The notes: generated by a model not told the origin, from the letters alone. A stretch of DNA of 64,000 bases from Yamagishiella unicocca (GCA_003116995.1 BDSL01000008.1:620001-684000), one strand, 5' to 3'. Numbered from the stretch's first letter, positions 33,601 through 45,853 are shown. Translations and numbers: made by a program.

Positions 33601-36600
33601 CGGTTGGCGGAAGAGAGACCCGGCGCCGGTATCTATCTAACCAAGTAGCCACTAACGGGAGCCGCGGCATACCTCACACCGCCTTCCTTGTTCCCTCACC
33701 CTCATTCCCACACCCTGGCGCGCGCTAGCAGGGCACGGCCCCAAGAAGAACAGAAGACAACGAGGAGTTCGGACCCAGCTCGCTCGAAGTTCACCCAAAG
33801 CCGGGGACGCCGTACCCGGCCCCCTGCCCTGTCGCCCAGGCTGCGCTCCCGCACCCCCCTGCCGCTACTGCCGCCGCTATTGCCGCCGTTACTGCCGCCG
33901 CTACTGCCGCCGCTACTGCCGCCGCTACTGCCGCCGCTACTGCCGCCGCTACTGCCGCCGCTACTGCCGCCGCTCACCGTTCCATCCGAAGACCCCGTCG
34001 CCAGCAGGCGGCCATCGTACGACAAGTCGCAGTCGGAGGCGTAGTCCGAGTGGCCGTTCAGTACGGCAAGCTGGCTGCCGGCGGCCAAGTCCCAGACGCG
34101 CACCTGCAGGCCGCCCACGGGGTGTGCATGTGTACGTGTGCGTGCGTGTACGTGTACGTGTGTGTGACGTATGTACGTGTATGTGAAGTGTATGTGCAAA
34201 TGTAAGCACATACACTATGTATGTTGTTCAAAGAAGGAGGAAAAAGCAAAGGGACGCGAAATCCAAGCCCATGTGTGCGTTTGTGTGGCGGGTGGAGAGC
34301 GACGGGCGGTGTCGTGCCATGCCTTCATGAACCAGGGTTTGGTTTGCCAGCGGACATCCATCGACCCACACAATGCCCAGGATACAACAGGCAGCAGCCA
34401 GCAGTGGGCGGTGGAATGAGCAGGCCTTGGCCGCACTTGCTTGGGCGAGGTATGAAGGCACACGGCTGGACGGGTCCTGCTTGTCGCCTCCTGCAAGCGC
34501 CCATCAAGCGCGCACGACCCCACAACCCCACAACCCCACAATCACACGATCCAAATCACCAGGGTCCTCGGCTGGAGGCCCCTGGCGGCCCACACGCGCA
34601 CACCGTGTTGTCGAGGCCTGCGCTGAACGCCGTCCGCCCGCCTGCCGCGACCACCAAGTTGCCCACGTGGGAGCTGTGACCTCGCAGCGTCGACCGCAGC
34701 GACCAGGACGAGCCGCCGGGAGCAGGAGCCGAAGCCACCACCGCCGTCGCCGCCGCCGCCGCCGAGATGGGCCGCTGCTGCGGTGACGGCCTTTGCCCTC
34801 GGATCCAAACCCCAATGTCGCCCCCGGACAGCCCAGCCAGCAGAGTGCCCCCGTCCGCCGTAAAGGCCAGGCACTTGACCATGTTCGGATGCAGACCGTC
34901 GAGGCCGCCGGCGGCGGCGCCACCGCCAGCGACGTTGATCTGGTCCACCTGCAGCAGCCCCCGGGGCGCCAGGAAGAGGAGGGTGGGATGCGTTGGGAGC
35001 ATGTGTCGCGCAGTTACCGTTGGACCAGCTGTTGCACATGTTGCGCAGCATGGGCTTGTTGGAGGGTTTGGGGTGCTGTACCTATGTGGCGGGGGCGGGG
35101 TGGCCGCACCTGAGCTCCCGAGGCCAGGTCCCACAGCCGCACGCACGCGTCCTTGCCGCCGGAGGCCAGCTGGGAGCCTCCGGGGGCGAATGCGCAGCAA
35201 AAAGCGGCCTGCGAGTGCGACCCACGGGTCGACAGCGGTTCGGCGCCGGCGGCGCCCGCCCCCGCAAGCTGCCAGATGATTACCTGTGGGATGTAGAAGG
35301 CGGGGCGGGGCGGGGGTTTGAGAGGAAACGAGGTGGGGACGGGAGCCGCGGGGAGAGGGGAGGAGGGTGATTGCGTGGGAGGGACGCGGAAGAGTGTGAC
35401 CGCCGTGCGTGTAACAGGATGCACTGGCCGTACAATAGGTAACGGAATAACTTGTCCTCCTGCGCCCCTCTGCAGGGCCATAGCACAGGAGGAAAAGGAG
35501 CTTGGCACCCTGCAACAGCTTCATGCCGGGGCCCTTTGCCCCCGGCCACACAGGTTGTCGTGTCTGTGTTTCGGCCCCCGCAGGTCACCCGGGAACATCC
35601 CACCCGTCTCCCTTGCGCTCGGCGGCCACGGGCTGCCACAACCCCCGCCTCCACACCCACGCGCTTTAACACTCCAACACATGTGCATTTCACCCCAGCT
35701 CATGTGCAGTTCACCCCACTCCTCCCACACCCACCGCGCCCTCCTCGTCCGTTGAAGCCAGGTGGGTGCCGTCCGGGCTGACGCTGATGCTGGTGATGGG
35801 CCGCGTGTGGTGGCGCAGGCACGCCAGCTCCTCACCTGGGGGGGTAGGGGGGCCGGGATGAGAGGGTTGGGGGCGGGAGGGGGCGGGAGCGTTGGGGGCG
35901 GGAGGGTTGGGGGCGAGAGGGTTGGGGGTGAGAGGCAAGCGATTGGTCAGGAGCAGGCGGGGCAGGGGCGCGGGGTTGGCGAATGGAGCACACGGACGCG
36001 GTTTCCAAGCCAATGGAAGAAAGGCCCAAATGCTATGGCGGCTGCCGTCGTAGCCGGCACGGCGGCCGGCGACGACGGCGACAACTACCAGTAGGTTGAA
36101 ACAGTTGAGCTAATATCGGTACGAAACAGAAAGCAAAGTTGACCTCATTGGCAGTGTCACCGTGATTAAGTGTCTGTCCGGAACACAACGAACAGCATAC
36201 CTAAGGTCGTACCCGATTACTTGGACGACATACCGCCGTACCCCTCTCAAGCCCCCACCAAGGCACCTCACACCCCGCTCACCGGTGACTGCATCCCAGA
36301 ACCGTATCGTCCGGTCCGAGCCGCCGGTCACCAGCTGATGAGCAACTCGCCGCCGGCTGCCAGTGCTGCCGCCGCCGCCGCCGCCAGTGCCGCCGCCGCC
36401 AGCGCCGCCGCCGCGAGCGCCGCTGGCGGCGGCAGCGGTGGCAATGTACGCCACATCGTGTACGAAATCCACGTGGCCTTGCAGCCGCAGCACTCGCTCT
36501 CCGGTGGCGGTGTCGTGCACTAGCACCTGTGGGGGGTAATCGTGGTGGTGGTGGTGGTGGTGGTGGTGGTGGTGGTGGTGGTGGTGGTGGTGGTGGTGGT

Positions 36601-39600
36601 GGTGGTGGGTGGTGGTGGTGGTGGTGGTGGTGGTGGTGGTGGTGGTGGTGGTGGTGGTGGTGGTGGTGGTGGTGGTGGTGGTGGTGGTGGTGGTGGTGGT
36701 GGTGGTGGTGGTGGTGGTGGTGGTGGTGGTGGTGGTGGTGGTGGTGGTGGTGGTGGGGCGCGGCAGGAGAGTTAGCACGCAGGACGCAGGGGGCGGGTTG
36801 TGGGTTGTGGGTTGCGGGTTGGGGCAATCATGGCCTTGCTTCCCAATGTAACGTGTATTAGACGAGTGGGTGGGTGGGGTGAGTCACGGGAATGGGGGCT
36901 TACGAGTGGCGTGGGTCGTGGGCTCAGCGCGGCGGAAGGTCCCGGGTACGCGAGGTGGGTATGTCAGGAAACCCATGGGTCGGCTAAGGGATGGAGCATG
37001 GTTCTGGAGAGGGTTGAGAGTTAAGGGCGGGGAGGATGGTTCTGGAGAGGGTTGAGCGCGCGAGTGCGGCATAAGGCCCTTTGACCTACCCCAACCTTTT
37101 AACTCCTACATCACGACACACCGGCAGCAGGGCAGCTGCCACCTCAAGGCCCCAATATTGACCCGGTCCAGCCCCCGGGGCCCGGGTGAGTTTGGCAGAA
37201 TCCGGTACCCTTATGCGGGTTACCGCCCAGGGGCGGTACCGACCAGGGGCGGGGGCACCTACCGTGCCGGCGTTGTTGGCGGCTGCGAACGTCGTTCCGT
37301 CGGGTGAGAAGCGCACCGCGGCGACTCCAGCGTAGCTGCCGCCGCGGCTCTCTCCGTTGACGACCGCCAGGCAGGCGGGCCAGGCGGGCACCACGGGAGC
37401 AGCCACGACGCAGGGGCGGGGGGACTGGCGGGCCAGGCGCGCGGCGGCGGCGGCGCGGGTGGCGGACTCCAGGGGGGTCTCGAAGGCGAGTTGGGCGGCC
37501 AGGTCCGGGTCGCGCTCCAGGGTGGGGTGGTCCCGCTGGATCATGCGGACCTGACGCGAGGGCGGGGAGAGGAGGGGGGAGGGGGGAAGACCGGGTTACA
37601 CGACATAGGAACGGAGAGGGAGAGGGAGAGGAAGGGGAAGAGGTGAAACCCGCGGGACGACAAAGGGAGGAAACTAGCCTGGGGAAAGGTTTGGGCACGG
37701 GATTCAGGGGGAGGCAGCTGCAAGGAAAGCCCGTGTACGAAAGAAAAACAGGGGAGGGGGCGGGGGACGCGAGCAGAACGGTAGGAAGGGGGGTAGCACA
37801 ATCGCATAGGTCCTCGGGCGGAGGGGGTCGGACCGGAGTGGGAGTGGACGTGTGGTATGGGGCGAGGTGGTGTGGTAGGGTGCGGGCGTCGGGAATGGAG
37901 GCGCGCTTGGGCCTCCTCCCTGGAGACCCCGCGTCTCCGGCCGCATGCCGATGCCGTACCACCCCGGTGCCGTACCACCCCGGTGCCGTACCACCCCGGT
38001 GCCGTACCACCCCGGTGCCGTACCACGTCATACGCCGCTGGAGAGTCGAGGCCAGGCAGGGTAGTCAGGTCACGAAGGACCTCTGGTCCCAAGCGGTTGG
38101 CATACACCTGTGGGTTGGGGGGGGGAGGGAACAGGAACAGGGGCTTGCCGGGGGATTGGGTTTTGACAACTGCGCCCGCGCTGCCCCTGCCCTGCCTTGA
38201 CGCGCCGGACCCAACCCGACGGACGCAACCCACCTGTCGCCAGAAGTCGAGATCCAGAAGCAGCTCGTCCAGCTGTCGTACACGGTCCGTGCGCTTTGTG
38301 GTCGCCGACGGCTGTCGCTCCGGGCTGGTGACCCGGGGGTCGGCGGGGGCGCCGGACTTGCCGTACGGTACGGACGAGAGTGCCAGGTGGAAGATCGCGT
38401 AGCGGAGGCTGTACGGCTGCAAGCGGACGGGGGCCCGCGCGGGGGGGCCAGGATTGGGTTTGGGTTACGAGGTGTACGACTGCGCGCCAACAGTCGGAGT
38501 GAGGGTGGGGCCGGCGAGGAGGCGTACACCACATTGGTACCGGGTGGTTGCGGTAACGGTTAGGGCCGTTGGGGCGCGTTTCAGAGCGGGAAAGCTGGTG
38601 GAAGGGAGCTTTACCCCAGCATGGTTGGAGTTGAGGTTAAAGGAATTTGTGCGACGGCAGGGACAAGGGCTAAGGATGTGGTGGCGGCGGCGGCGGCAGC
38701 GGTCCAGGCGTTGCGCCGGCTCCGTAGCCGCACAGCGCCTTCCGTGGCCTTCGCCATGCCATACAACATCGTGAAACCGTCCTGTGCCACATGGGATGCC
38801 GTACTACTGCGCAGCGGCAGCAGCAGCAGTAGCAGCAGCAGCAGCACCACCACCACCACCAGCGCCCCCCCCCCCCGGCACCTGCATGCAATTCCAAACA
38901 TGTGTACCAAACGTTTCTTTCCCAGCCAGCTTTACGATCCAGCGCCGACCCACGGGTCTCCTCTCACACCCCCACCTGCGGCCTCTTGGCGTCCGCGAGG
39001 TCCGCCATCACCCAGTCAGCCAGGCGGCTGTGACCCCGTGCCGCCGCCACACACACGTTAGCAGCAGCCAGCACGTCAGCGGCGGCGGTGCCGCCGCCGC
39101 TGCCGCCGTCACCGTCGCCGCCGCCGTCTCCACGCAGCCACTCCAGCAGCGACCTGCGCAGTGCGGCCCCGCGTTACCACTAGCAGCCGTTTTGCAAGGT
39201 ACCCTACCACTAACCCCTCTCCGCATCTGCCTGCCTCCCTTCTTCCCCTCCCTCGCTTTCCCCTCCCCATGGTCCTCCCCCTCACTTCCCCTCCCCTCCC
39301 TCATCCGAACGAAGCTCTCCCCTCAGCTACCTCCCACCCCGCCACACCCCGCCACACCCCGCCACACCCCGCCGCACCCCGCCACACCCCGCCACACCCC
39401 GCCGCCCTCCATCCACCAACGCCTCTTCTCCCTTGTCCATTCGCCGGGGTGTTTTCCTCTCCCCGCCCTGCTCTGCACTCCTCCTCCGCCCACCTGTGCA
39501 ACACGTGCAACCGGTATCCCCGCTCCGAGTGGAAGGCCACCCCCCAGCCCGGCAGCTGCCCCAGGTGCCCAGCCAGCCCCAGGCGCGAGATGGAGTTGAG

Positions 39601-42600
39601 GGAGGGGGGCTCCGGAGAGGCCAGAAGCAGCTCCAACAGGGCGGCCACACCGGCCCGCTGACCGGTGGAAAGGCGGCCAAGCGCGGCGGCGAAGAGGGCC
39701 GCGTAGGCGGCCGGCAAGGACGCCGGCGGGGGCGAGGTTTTGCCTGGAGGAGGGAGCAGACCTAGGATGGTATCCAGCACGTGGTTGCGTGCGGCGGCAT
39801 TGGCGGTGGCGTTGGTGGTGGGCGAAGTGGACAGCGTGGTGCCGGTGGTGGAGGGTGTGATGACCCACGGGTCGAGTTTGAAGACCAAGCTGCGCAGGAT
39901 GTGGTCGGGCTGCGGGCGGAAGGTGACCAGCAGCCGCACGCGCGGGGGCAGCAGCGGGAAGAGGTCGCGAAGCGCCCGCAGGACCCTGAGGGCAGACGAA
40001 GAGGCAGGCGGGTATGTCAGCGACGGCCGAGACGGGGGAAAGCAGTGGCTGGCTGGGGTGAAAGGAAGGGGAATACGACGGGTGGGGTGAGTTATCAGCA
40101 GGGAGCGTGGAATGAAGTCGGGGGGCGAGGGGAATTCTGGGGCCTTCCCCGACGCAGAGGCGCAGCAGAGGCGGTGGTGAGAGCGATGCGGTGGTTGCAA
40201 ACCGAGCCAAACCGAGCCAAGGCAAGGTCGGGAAAAACGCACGCACCGGTTGTCATGGGGCTGACCGCTGGGGCCCTCCGCCTCGTCCACCCCGTCCACC
40301 AGCAGCAGCAGCTCATCGGGGGCGGCCGCCGCCGCCTCCTGCCGCTGCTTCACCAGCCACTGCGGCGGCGGGGGGGCGTCCTCCTCGGGCGGCGGCGGCA
40401 GTAGCTCTTTCAGGGGATTCAGCAATAGCGCGTTGAAGGCGGTTTCGGGGCGGGAGAGACCCGAGATAGCCTCACGGGACAGCCCTGGGGAGGGGGGTGA
40501 TGTGAGACACGGAGGGTCTGGTTTTGGTCGGTTTTGGGCTTGGATCCTGCTCTTTTCGAGGTCATTTTGGGGGGGCTGTAGAAGGTGGCCCTTCCAACCC
40601 TATGCCACCTCCTGTGTCATCCGTCCCGTGTTCTCGTACTCCACCTCTCCGCTTGGTGAGGTCGCGGCCACGAGACTGGGTACGACAATGGGTTGCCCCC
40701 CGTTGCCTTCCCGTTGGATGCATGTGGGGTGCGCCGGCGCGGCGGACGGATCTCGCCGTGCGACCCACGGGTCACACGAACGCACCTAGGTATCGCTTCT
40801 GGAGGAATGAGGCGAACGACCCGCGGTTCTGGCAGGCCAGCTGGAACGCGAGGCTGCGCACCAGGACCAGCGGGTCCAAGCTGGCGGCGTCGCCGGAACG
40901 GCAGTAGTGGGCGGCGGCGGGGCAGCGTCGGCGGCGGCGGTGGCTGCCGCTGGGATCCGCGCCAGGATGCCGCTCGTCCTGCCCGGCGGCGGCGCTGGAG
41001 GGCTCTGAGGCGGCGCCGGCTGCAGCGTCGGCGACGGCGTCGGCGTCGGCGGCGACGGCGGCCAGTGCGGCGGCGGCGCCGTGTGTCTTGCCGCAGCCGC
41101 TGGGCCCCACGAGTGCAAGCGCCCTGCGCCGCAGCCGACGGGGTTGGTTGGACGGAGGGAGGGGGGACACGTACGGCAGTGTCTACGGTGTCCGTTAGGA
41201 CAGTAATTCGTACATACCGACATTTTCCGTACGCCGAGGCGTCACTGGAAAGGCCGCTCCCACGCGCCGGGTGGGTTGGTCGCAACACATTCACCATCAA
41301 CCACACGTGTAAAAGCTTTCAGGTATAGTTTGCCTGTCCTCTTCCCCCCCTCGCGACTGTCATCGCCTGTAGCCCGGTCTACGTCCCACGGGTCACCCTC
41401 CCCGCCCGCGCTGCGGCGCTCCCAATTAAGCCTCACACCTGTAATGTTTATCGTCCGGTGACAAAGCAAGCCACCGGCTGACAGGCTCCTGCACCCAGTC
41501 GGCGGCGGCGGCGGCGGCGGTGGCGCCGCCGCCGCCGCCGCCACCACCGCAGCCGCCGGTGGTCAGGGCCGCGGCGGCGACGGCGGTGGTGGTGTCGTAC
41601 GGTTCCAACAGAAAAATGAGCTTCAGTTGAGCGTTGACCAGATCCAGCGCGTCGCCGATGGCGGCCAGGATCCGTTCCCGATCCGAGGCCACGGTGGCTT
41701 GGGCGTTGCGGATGTCAATGCCCTGCGGACAGCGGCGGCGGCCGTCTCGAAGGATCTTCGCGCAGTGAAGCGTGACCCCCGTCAGCGCCGCCCACCCACC
41801 TCAGCACCCACCTCGAACCCACCTCAGCACCCAACCCCAACCCAACCCTTGGAGGCCCCCTCACGAGCTGCAGAGAGGCCGGGTACTTCCTAGCACTCTT
41901 TGGCCCTATGCCGCTTCCCCCCCAACACACCAAGGGGGCCCCGACCCTAAGCCAAGTTCTCCTGCATGCAATTTCCAAGCGAGTGTACCAAATCTGTCCT
42001 AACCGTCTCTGTCAAATCCTGAACCTAAATCTGTCAAATCTGTTCTAATCGATTCCAAACAAACCTGGTAGAGCTCCCCCAGTCGCCTCCGGGTCCCCGG
42101 ATCCGCCAGGAAGACCAGGTGGCGCAGACCCCGCATCTGCAGGCAGGGGCACGCGGCGAGTGTACGGCGGTGGGTTCGTACAGGTAGGGATCTAGGGGAT
42201 CTAAGCCGAAGGGATCTAAGGGATCTAAGGGATCTAAGGGATCTAAGCCGCGTCGTCGTTAGGAGCACGTGTCATGGTTGGTTATGCCGCAAGCTGGGGG
42301 CCGCGTTCAGCTGCCCACGAGAGGCGCAGTGCGACCGCGTGGGAAGTGTAGCGGAGGAGATAGGGGGGTGGCAAATAAGAACCGCTTTCCACGCTGGTCG
42401 TTGGGACAGACGCGGGAAGTGTGCGGAAGAAATAGGGTTGTGAGGCCTCCTTCTGGGCTGCGGGGGGCGAGCAGCTTCAATGCCGCAGGTAGTGTGCATC
42501 AGGTGAAGGGGCTCGAGAGGGGCTTCTGTGTACACTCTGCACGACCTAATCGACGTCGCCATGGTGCGCCTGCAGGGTGGTGCCAGGAGGGCTTCCGGAC

Positions 42601-44493
42601 CTACCGGTCCGTCCCGCTCGCCCTGGTATCGCAGCATCACCCCCCGGCTTGTTGCCGGGACGAATACGCGCTTACTCTCCTCGCTCTAGGTGGCCAAGCC
42701 ACCCCCTCCTGCGTCCTGTGCAGTGTGTACTGGTTTCCCCGCCACCTCCCGGTTTCCCCGCTGGTTGTTACCCCGCCGTCCGAATCCCCGTCGTACCCGG
42801 AGCGTGGTCCACCACTCGAAGAGGCACCAGATGCGGCTGAAGGGCACGCAGGCGGGGTCCAGGCAGACGAGGGTGCCCTGGGCCAGCCGCACCGCCTCCT
42901 GCACACGCAGCCGGCAGCAGCAGAGGGCAACGACGACGCCAACGGCAAAAATATTAGGACCAGTACAGTAGCAAAGCAGCGGCGCGCCCAACAGCGGATG
43001 TGGGAACCTGGTCCCTTCGTCCCCCCGCACCACTATCACTACCAACCTTCCCGCATCGGTTTTACTTTTCAGTGCCGACCCTCATAACCCCACCTCCCAC
43101 ACCTCCCCGCCGCACCTCCAAGTCCTGCAGGTCCTTCGACTGCTGCCTGCCTGGGTGCTGGTTGATGGCTAGCACGTCCACCCAGCAAAACACCTGCAGA
43201 CGCGCGCGCCGGCCGCAACCACCCATCCAACCGCCGCCGTACGGGGCAAGTACGACATGTCGTATATATGTGCACGAGCAAGAGCGCCAAGCTGGGGAAT
43301 ATAAGGGGGCTCCGTACGACGGGGCAGCTGTTACGAACAGGTTACACCCGACCACAATACGTCGGCGGATCAACCCGGATGAGCATGGCGTCCGCCGTCG
43401 ACCAACCAGCGTGTCGTTACTTTCATGCGGCTTTGTTGCTGCGACTGTCGTCCTCCGTTGCACGGCGCCAGGAGACGTGTTCCTACCGCCCAGGGTTGGT
43501 TCCAGGGTTGGTTTGCCGCACCCACCATTCCCATCCCCACCCCCACCGGCGTCAACGGTTTTCACGTCACCCCCACCGGCCTTTATGCCTTCCCCCCTCC
43601 CACGGCCCCCATGCCGCCGTCCCCGGCCCTGCCTGCTCAGGATCTGCGGCGTGCAGCTGGTGCTCCAGCAGAGCCACGAGGCTGGAGAAGGGCATGGACC
43701 AGGCATAGCTGACAAAGAAGGTGAGCGCGGAGGAGCAGGAGGGCGGCAAAACGTCCACGTAGCGGCACCTGGGGCGGCAGGTGGCGGGTTACGGGTGGCG
43801 GGTGGCGGTGGCGCAGGAACAAGTGTGTTGTGGGCGGGGGATTGGGGTGATAGCCGGTGTCGCCGATTGACGAGCACACAGCGGAAGGCAGCGATGGCTG
43901 AAATGCAAGTGCATTTGGGCGATGGGCAGGGGAAGGGAAATTGTTGGTGGTGGGTGGGTGGCGGGGGCGCTTTGTTGAATGGGGCGGGGCGCTGGGTTAT
44001 GCAGGACGGCGATCTGTCGTCATCCCCACCCTAACCTCCCCCTACCCTGTCCCATTGCTCCCACCCGAGCCCAGCCTCGTCCGCAGCCTCCTCACTTGGT
44101 GGCGGCGGTCGCGGGCAGGACGACCCGGTTCAGAATGTCGTACGTCGTCCATTCCGGCTGTACGACATCGGCCGCGAAGCGCTGCAGAAACGCGAGCGAC
44201 ACGGCGCAGTGCCACACTTGGCGCCCCTCCACATCATCGCCGCCGTCGCCACCGCCGCCGTCGGCCCCACCAGCAGCAGCCGCGTTGTTGGCACCGGCTG
44301 CTGCTGCAGCTCCCGTCGCCGGAGCACGAGCCCCTAACGCGGTGGTGGTGGTGGTGGTGGTGGTTGCGGTGGTTGCGGCGGCGGCGGTATCTGCAGCGGT
44401 CGGTTCGAGTGAGGCGGGGCGGCTGGCCCTGCGGCCAGGCGCTGCTGGCGGCTGTGTCAAGCCTGCCTCTTTCGACAGCGTTCTGGCTGCCAC
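30661..44493 (-). CDS. STAND/NLR-like ATPase: TIR/HET-like module, NACHT NTPase, 14 WD40 repeats
   Basis: Minus-strand exons are 44493(?)-44096, 43768-43633, 43193-43116, 42898-42797, 42136-42065, 41722-41439, 41123-40786, 40484-40247, 39985-39494, 39153-38976, 38781 to about 38656, 38416-38234, 38107-38024, 37550-37263, 36526-36283, 35835-35735, 35283-35110, 34948-34604, 34103-33978, 33497-33063, 32684-32013, 31635-31536 and 31043-30661. The total is about 1,858 codons and every phase matches. The N-terminal module reads FVSYAWSMPFSSLV, CWVDVLAINQHPGRQQ, GTLVCLDP and RIWCLFEWW, resembling TIR/HET effector folds. NACHT follows with Walker A GPSGCGKT and Walker B LLLLVDGVDE, then a helical arm. 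Fourteen WD40 repeats close the protein, enough for two seven-bladed propellers. The expected role is a ligand-sensing, ATP-driven oligomerising switch. The true start and the end of exon 11 are uncertain. Confidence 0.85.
33860..33976. repeat. 12-bp minisatellite in an intron of the NACHT-WD40 gene
   Basis: About ten copies of a unit near CTACTGCCGCCG lie directly beside the donor of the exon ending at 33978. Confidence 0.9.
36542..36766. repeat. (GTG)n microsatellite, about 225 bp
   Basis: Almost uninterrupted GTG/CAC triplets in the intron upstream of the exon 36526-36283, starting about 16 bp from its acceptor. The array opens false poly-Val, poly-Gly, poly-Trp, poly-His and poly-Thr frames. 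Confidence 0.98.
37957..38024. repeat. 16-bp minisatellite at a splice donor
   Basis: Four to five copies of TACCACCCCGGTGCCG lie in the intron immediately after the exon 38107-38024. On the minus strand every copy contains GTGGTA/GGTACGG-like donor sequence, so the donor itself sits in the repeat. Confidence 0.85.
39337..39409. repeat. 10-bp CCCCGCCACA repeat
   Basis: About seven copies in the intron between the exons 39985-39494 and 39153-38976 of the NACHT-WD40 gene. Confidence 0.85.
42181..42247. repeat. 10-bp GATCTAAGGG repeat
   Basis: About six copies in the intron upstream of the exon 42136-42065 of the NACHT-WD40 gene. Confidence 0.8.
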
Positions 44494-45605
44494 AGTTGGG
44501 ACATCGAGTTTCGGAGCTGAGGCGGCGCGGGAGGCTGAGCCGGCGGCTTGGACGCCGAGTACAGCCGCCGGGCCTCCGCTCTTTACCCAGCAGCGGGGGA
44601 GCGGTTGCGTGGTTGAGGGGTTGCGGGGGGGGGGCAGGCGCGTCCCAGGAGGGGCGTTGTGTCATGGTGGGCAGGCAGGTGAGATGGCCGAGACTGCCCC
44701 ACACAGGTGCGGGTTGGACCGAGAAAAGGTTGAAGCTGCCGTGGTATGCGTATCGTTGGTGTTACGGTTCGGCTCGGCATGGTGGTTCAGCGCGATGGTC
44801 GTGACCGGGCCCCAACCGCCGCCTCAAAACTTCAACAATAATTACAACACTATGAAGGTATGTGATGCGATGAACGCGTTGCGTACGTCTCGGCAATGGG
44901 ATCTTGTGCCAACTTACATGTGCGTGAGGAGCGAAGGGTGCGCAAGGCCGCGCAGAGACTCACCTTTGATGCACCACAGCCCAGTTTTCCAAGATATATG
45001 TTAAACTCTTGAGTGTGCTATCGCGCCACAACGTGCTTGCGCGCTGCTAAGCCTACCCTCCGCAGACCGCACAGTGCATCTGTCGCAACTACGCAGTTTA
45101 TTTATGCGTGTCGATACAGGCAGGCTTGAAGACAGCCTCATTTACTGGCGACTCGTCAAGTGCTCGTCCAAGCAAGCGGGGCAGCTTTGTCATCGAAGTC
45201 GACATCCAACCAAGATGCGCACTGCTGCCAAGTTGTCACATGTCCATGATGTGTACAACGGATCGTTGCGGTGGGCCAACCAAGGGCACCACACCGCTTC
45301 CCGGCTTTCACAAGCCCGCACGCGCTGCATAGCACAGCAGGGTGCGAATCGCGCGCCAAAAAGCCAGACTACATGAGAGCGGTGATCGCAGGACTCGTTA
45401 GCGAGTAGCTGAACCATCCTCCTTAGAAAGGAAGCGACGAAAGGTGGTGTAGTGTAGACAGCAGCAGGATGAAATGCTTTGCGAACTAACCAGTACCCAG
45501 TGGTTTACTGGTTAGTAAGGTTAGCGCGAGGTGAAGCAGTATGGGAGGTAAGCAGCAGGTACGCCGCTGGCACGCATCCACTTGGTGCACACAGTGTGCA
45601 CCCCT

Positions 45606-45689
45606 GTGCACCTGGGGTTAGAGGCTTAGAGCTACGACGACCTAACCCCTTACGACGAGGTCGTCGTACGGCTCTAACCCCAGGTGCAC
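45606..45689. repeat. imperfect inverted repeat (fold-back)
   Basis: Outer arms 45606-45623 and 45672-45689 are perfectly complementary (18 bp, GTGCACCTGGGGTTAGAG). Inner arms 45633-45643 and 45658-45668 add 11 bp. They are separated by a 9/3-nt internal bulge and a 14-nt loop. Flanking copies of GTGCACAC extend the symmetry. Confidence 0.85.
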
Positions 45690-45730
45690 ACTGTCTGCAT
45701 CAATGCCATGTGCAGATTGCTCGTGGGAGC

Positions 45731-45853
45731 CATCGATGACTTCGTGCCCGTATGTTGAGCCCTATTGTGTGTGCATGCCGGCCCAAGTAACACCATCGAT
45801 GACTTTGTGCCCGTACGTTGAGCTCTATCCGGTGTGCATGCCCGCCCAAGCAA
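45731..45853. repeat. tandem duplication of about 62 bp
   Basis: Two diverged copies, each beginning CATCGATGACTT and ending in GCCCAAG(T/C)AA. Function unknown. Confidence 0.8.

Noticed and set aside
36529..36861. Long poly-Val, poly-Gly, poly-Trp, poly-His and poly-Thr open frames
   Set aside because: They are produced by the (GTG)n microsatellite in an intron of the NACHT-WD40 gene.
43941..45004. Plus-strand frames of 287 and 341 codons
   Set aside because: They are antisense to the first exons of the NACHT-WD40 gene and rich in repeat-derived residues.
45606..45689. Bacterial-type terminator hairpin
   Set aside because: No T-run, large bulge, and the surrounding genes are nuclear eukaryotic genes.
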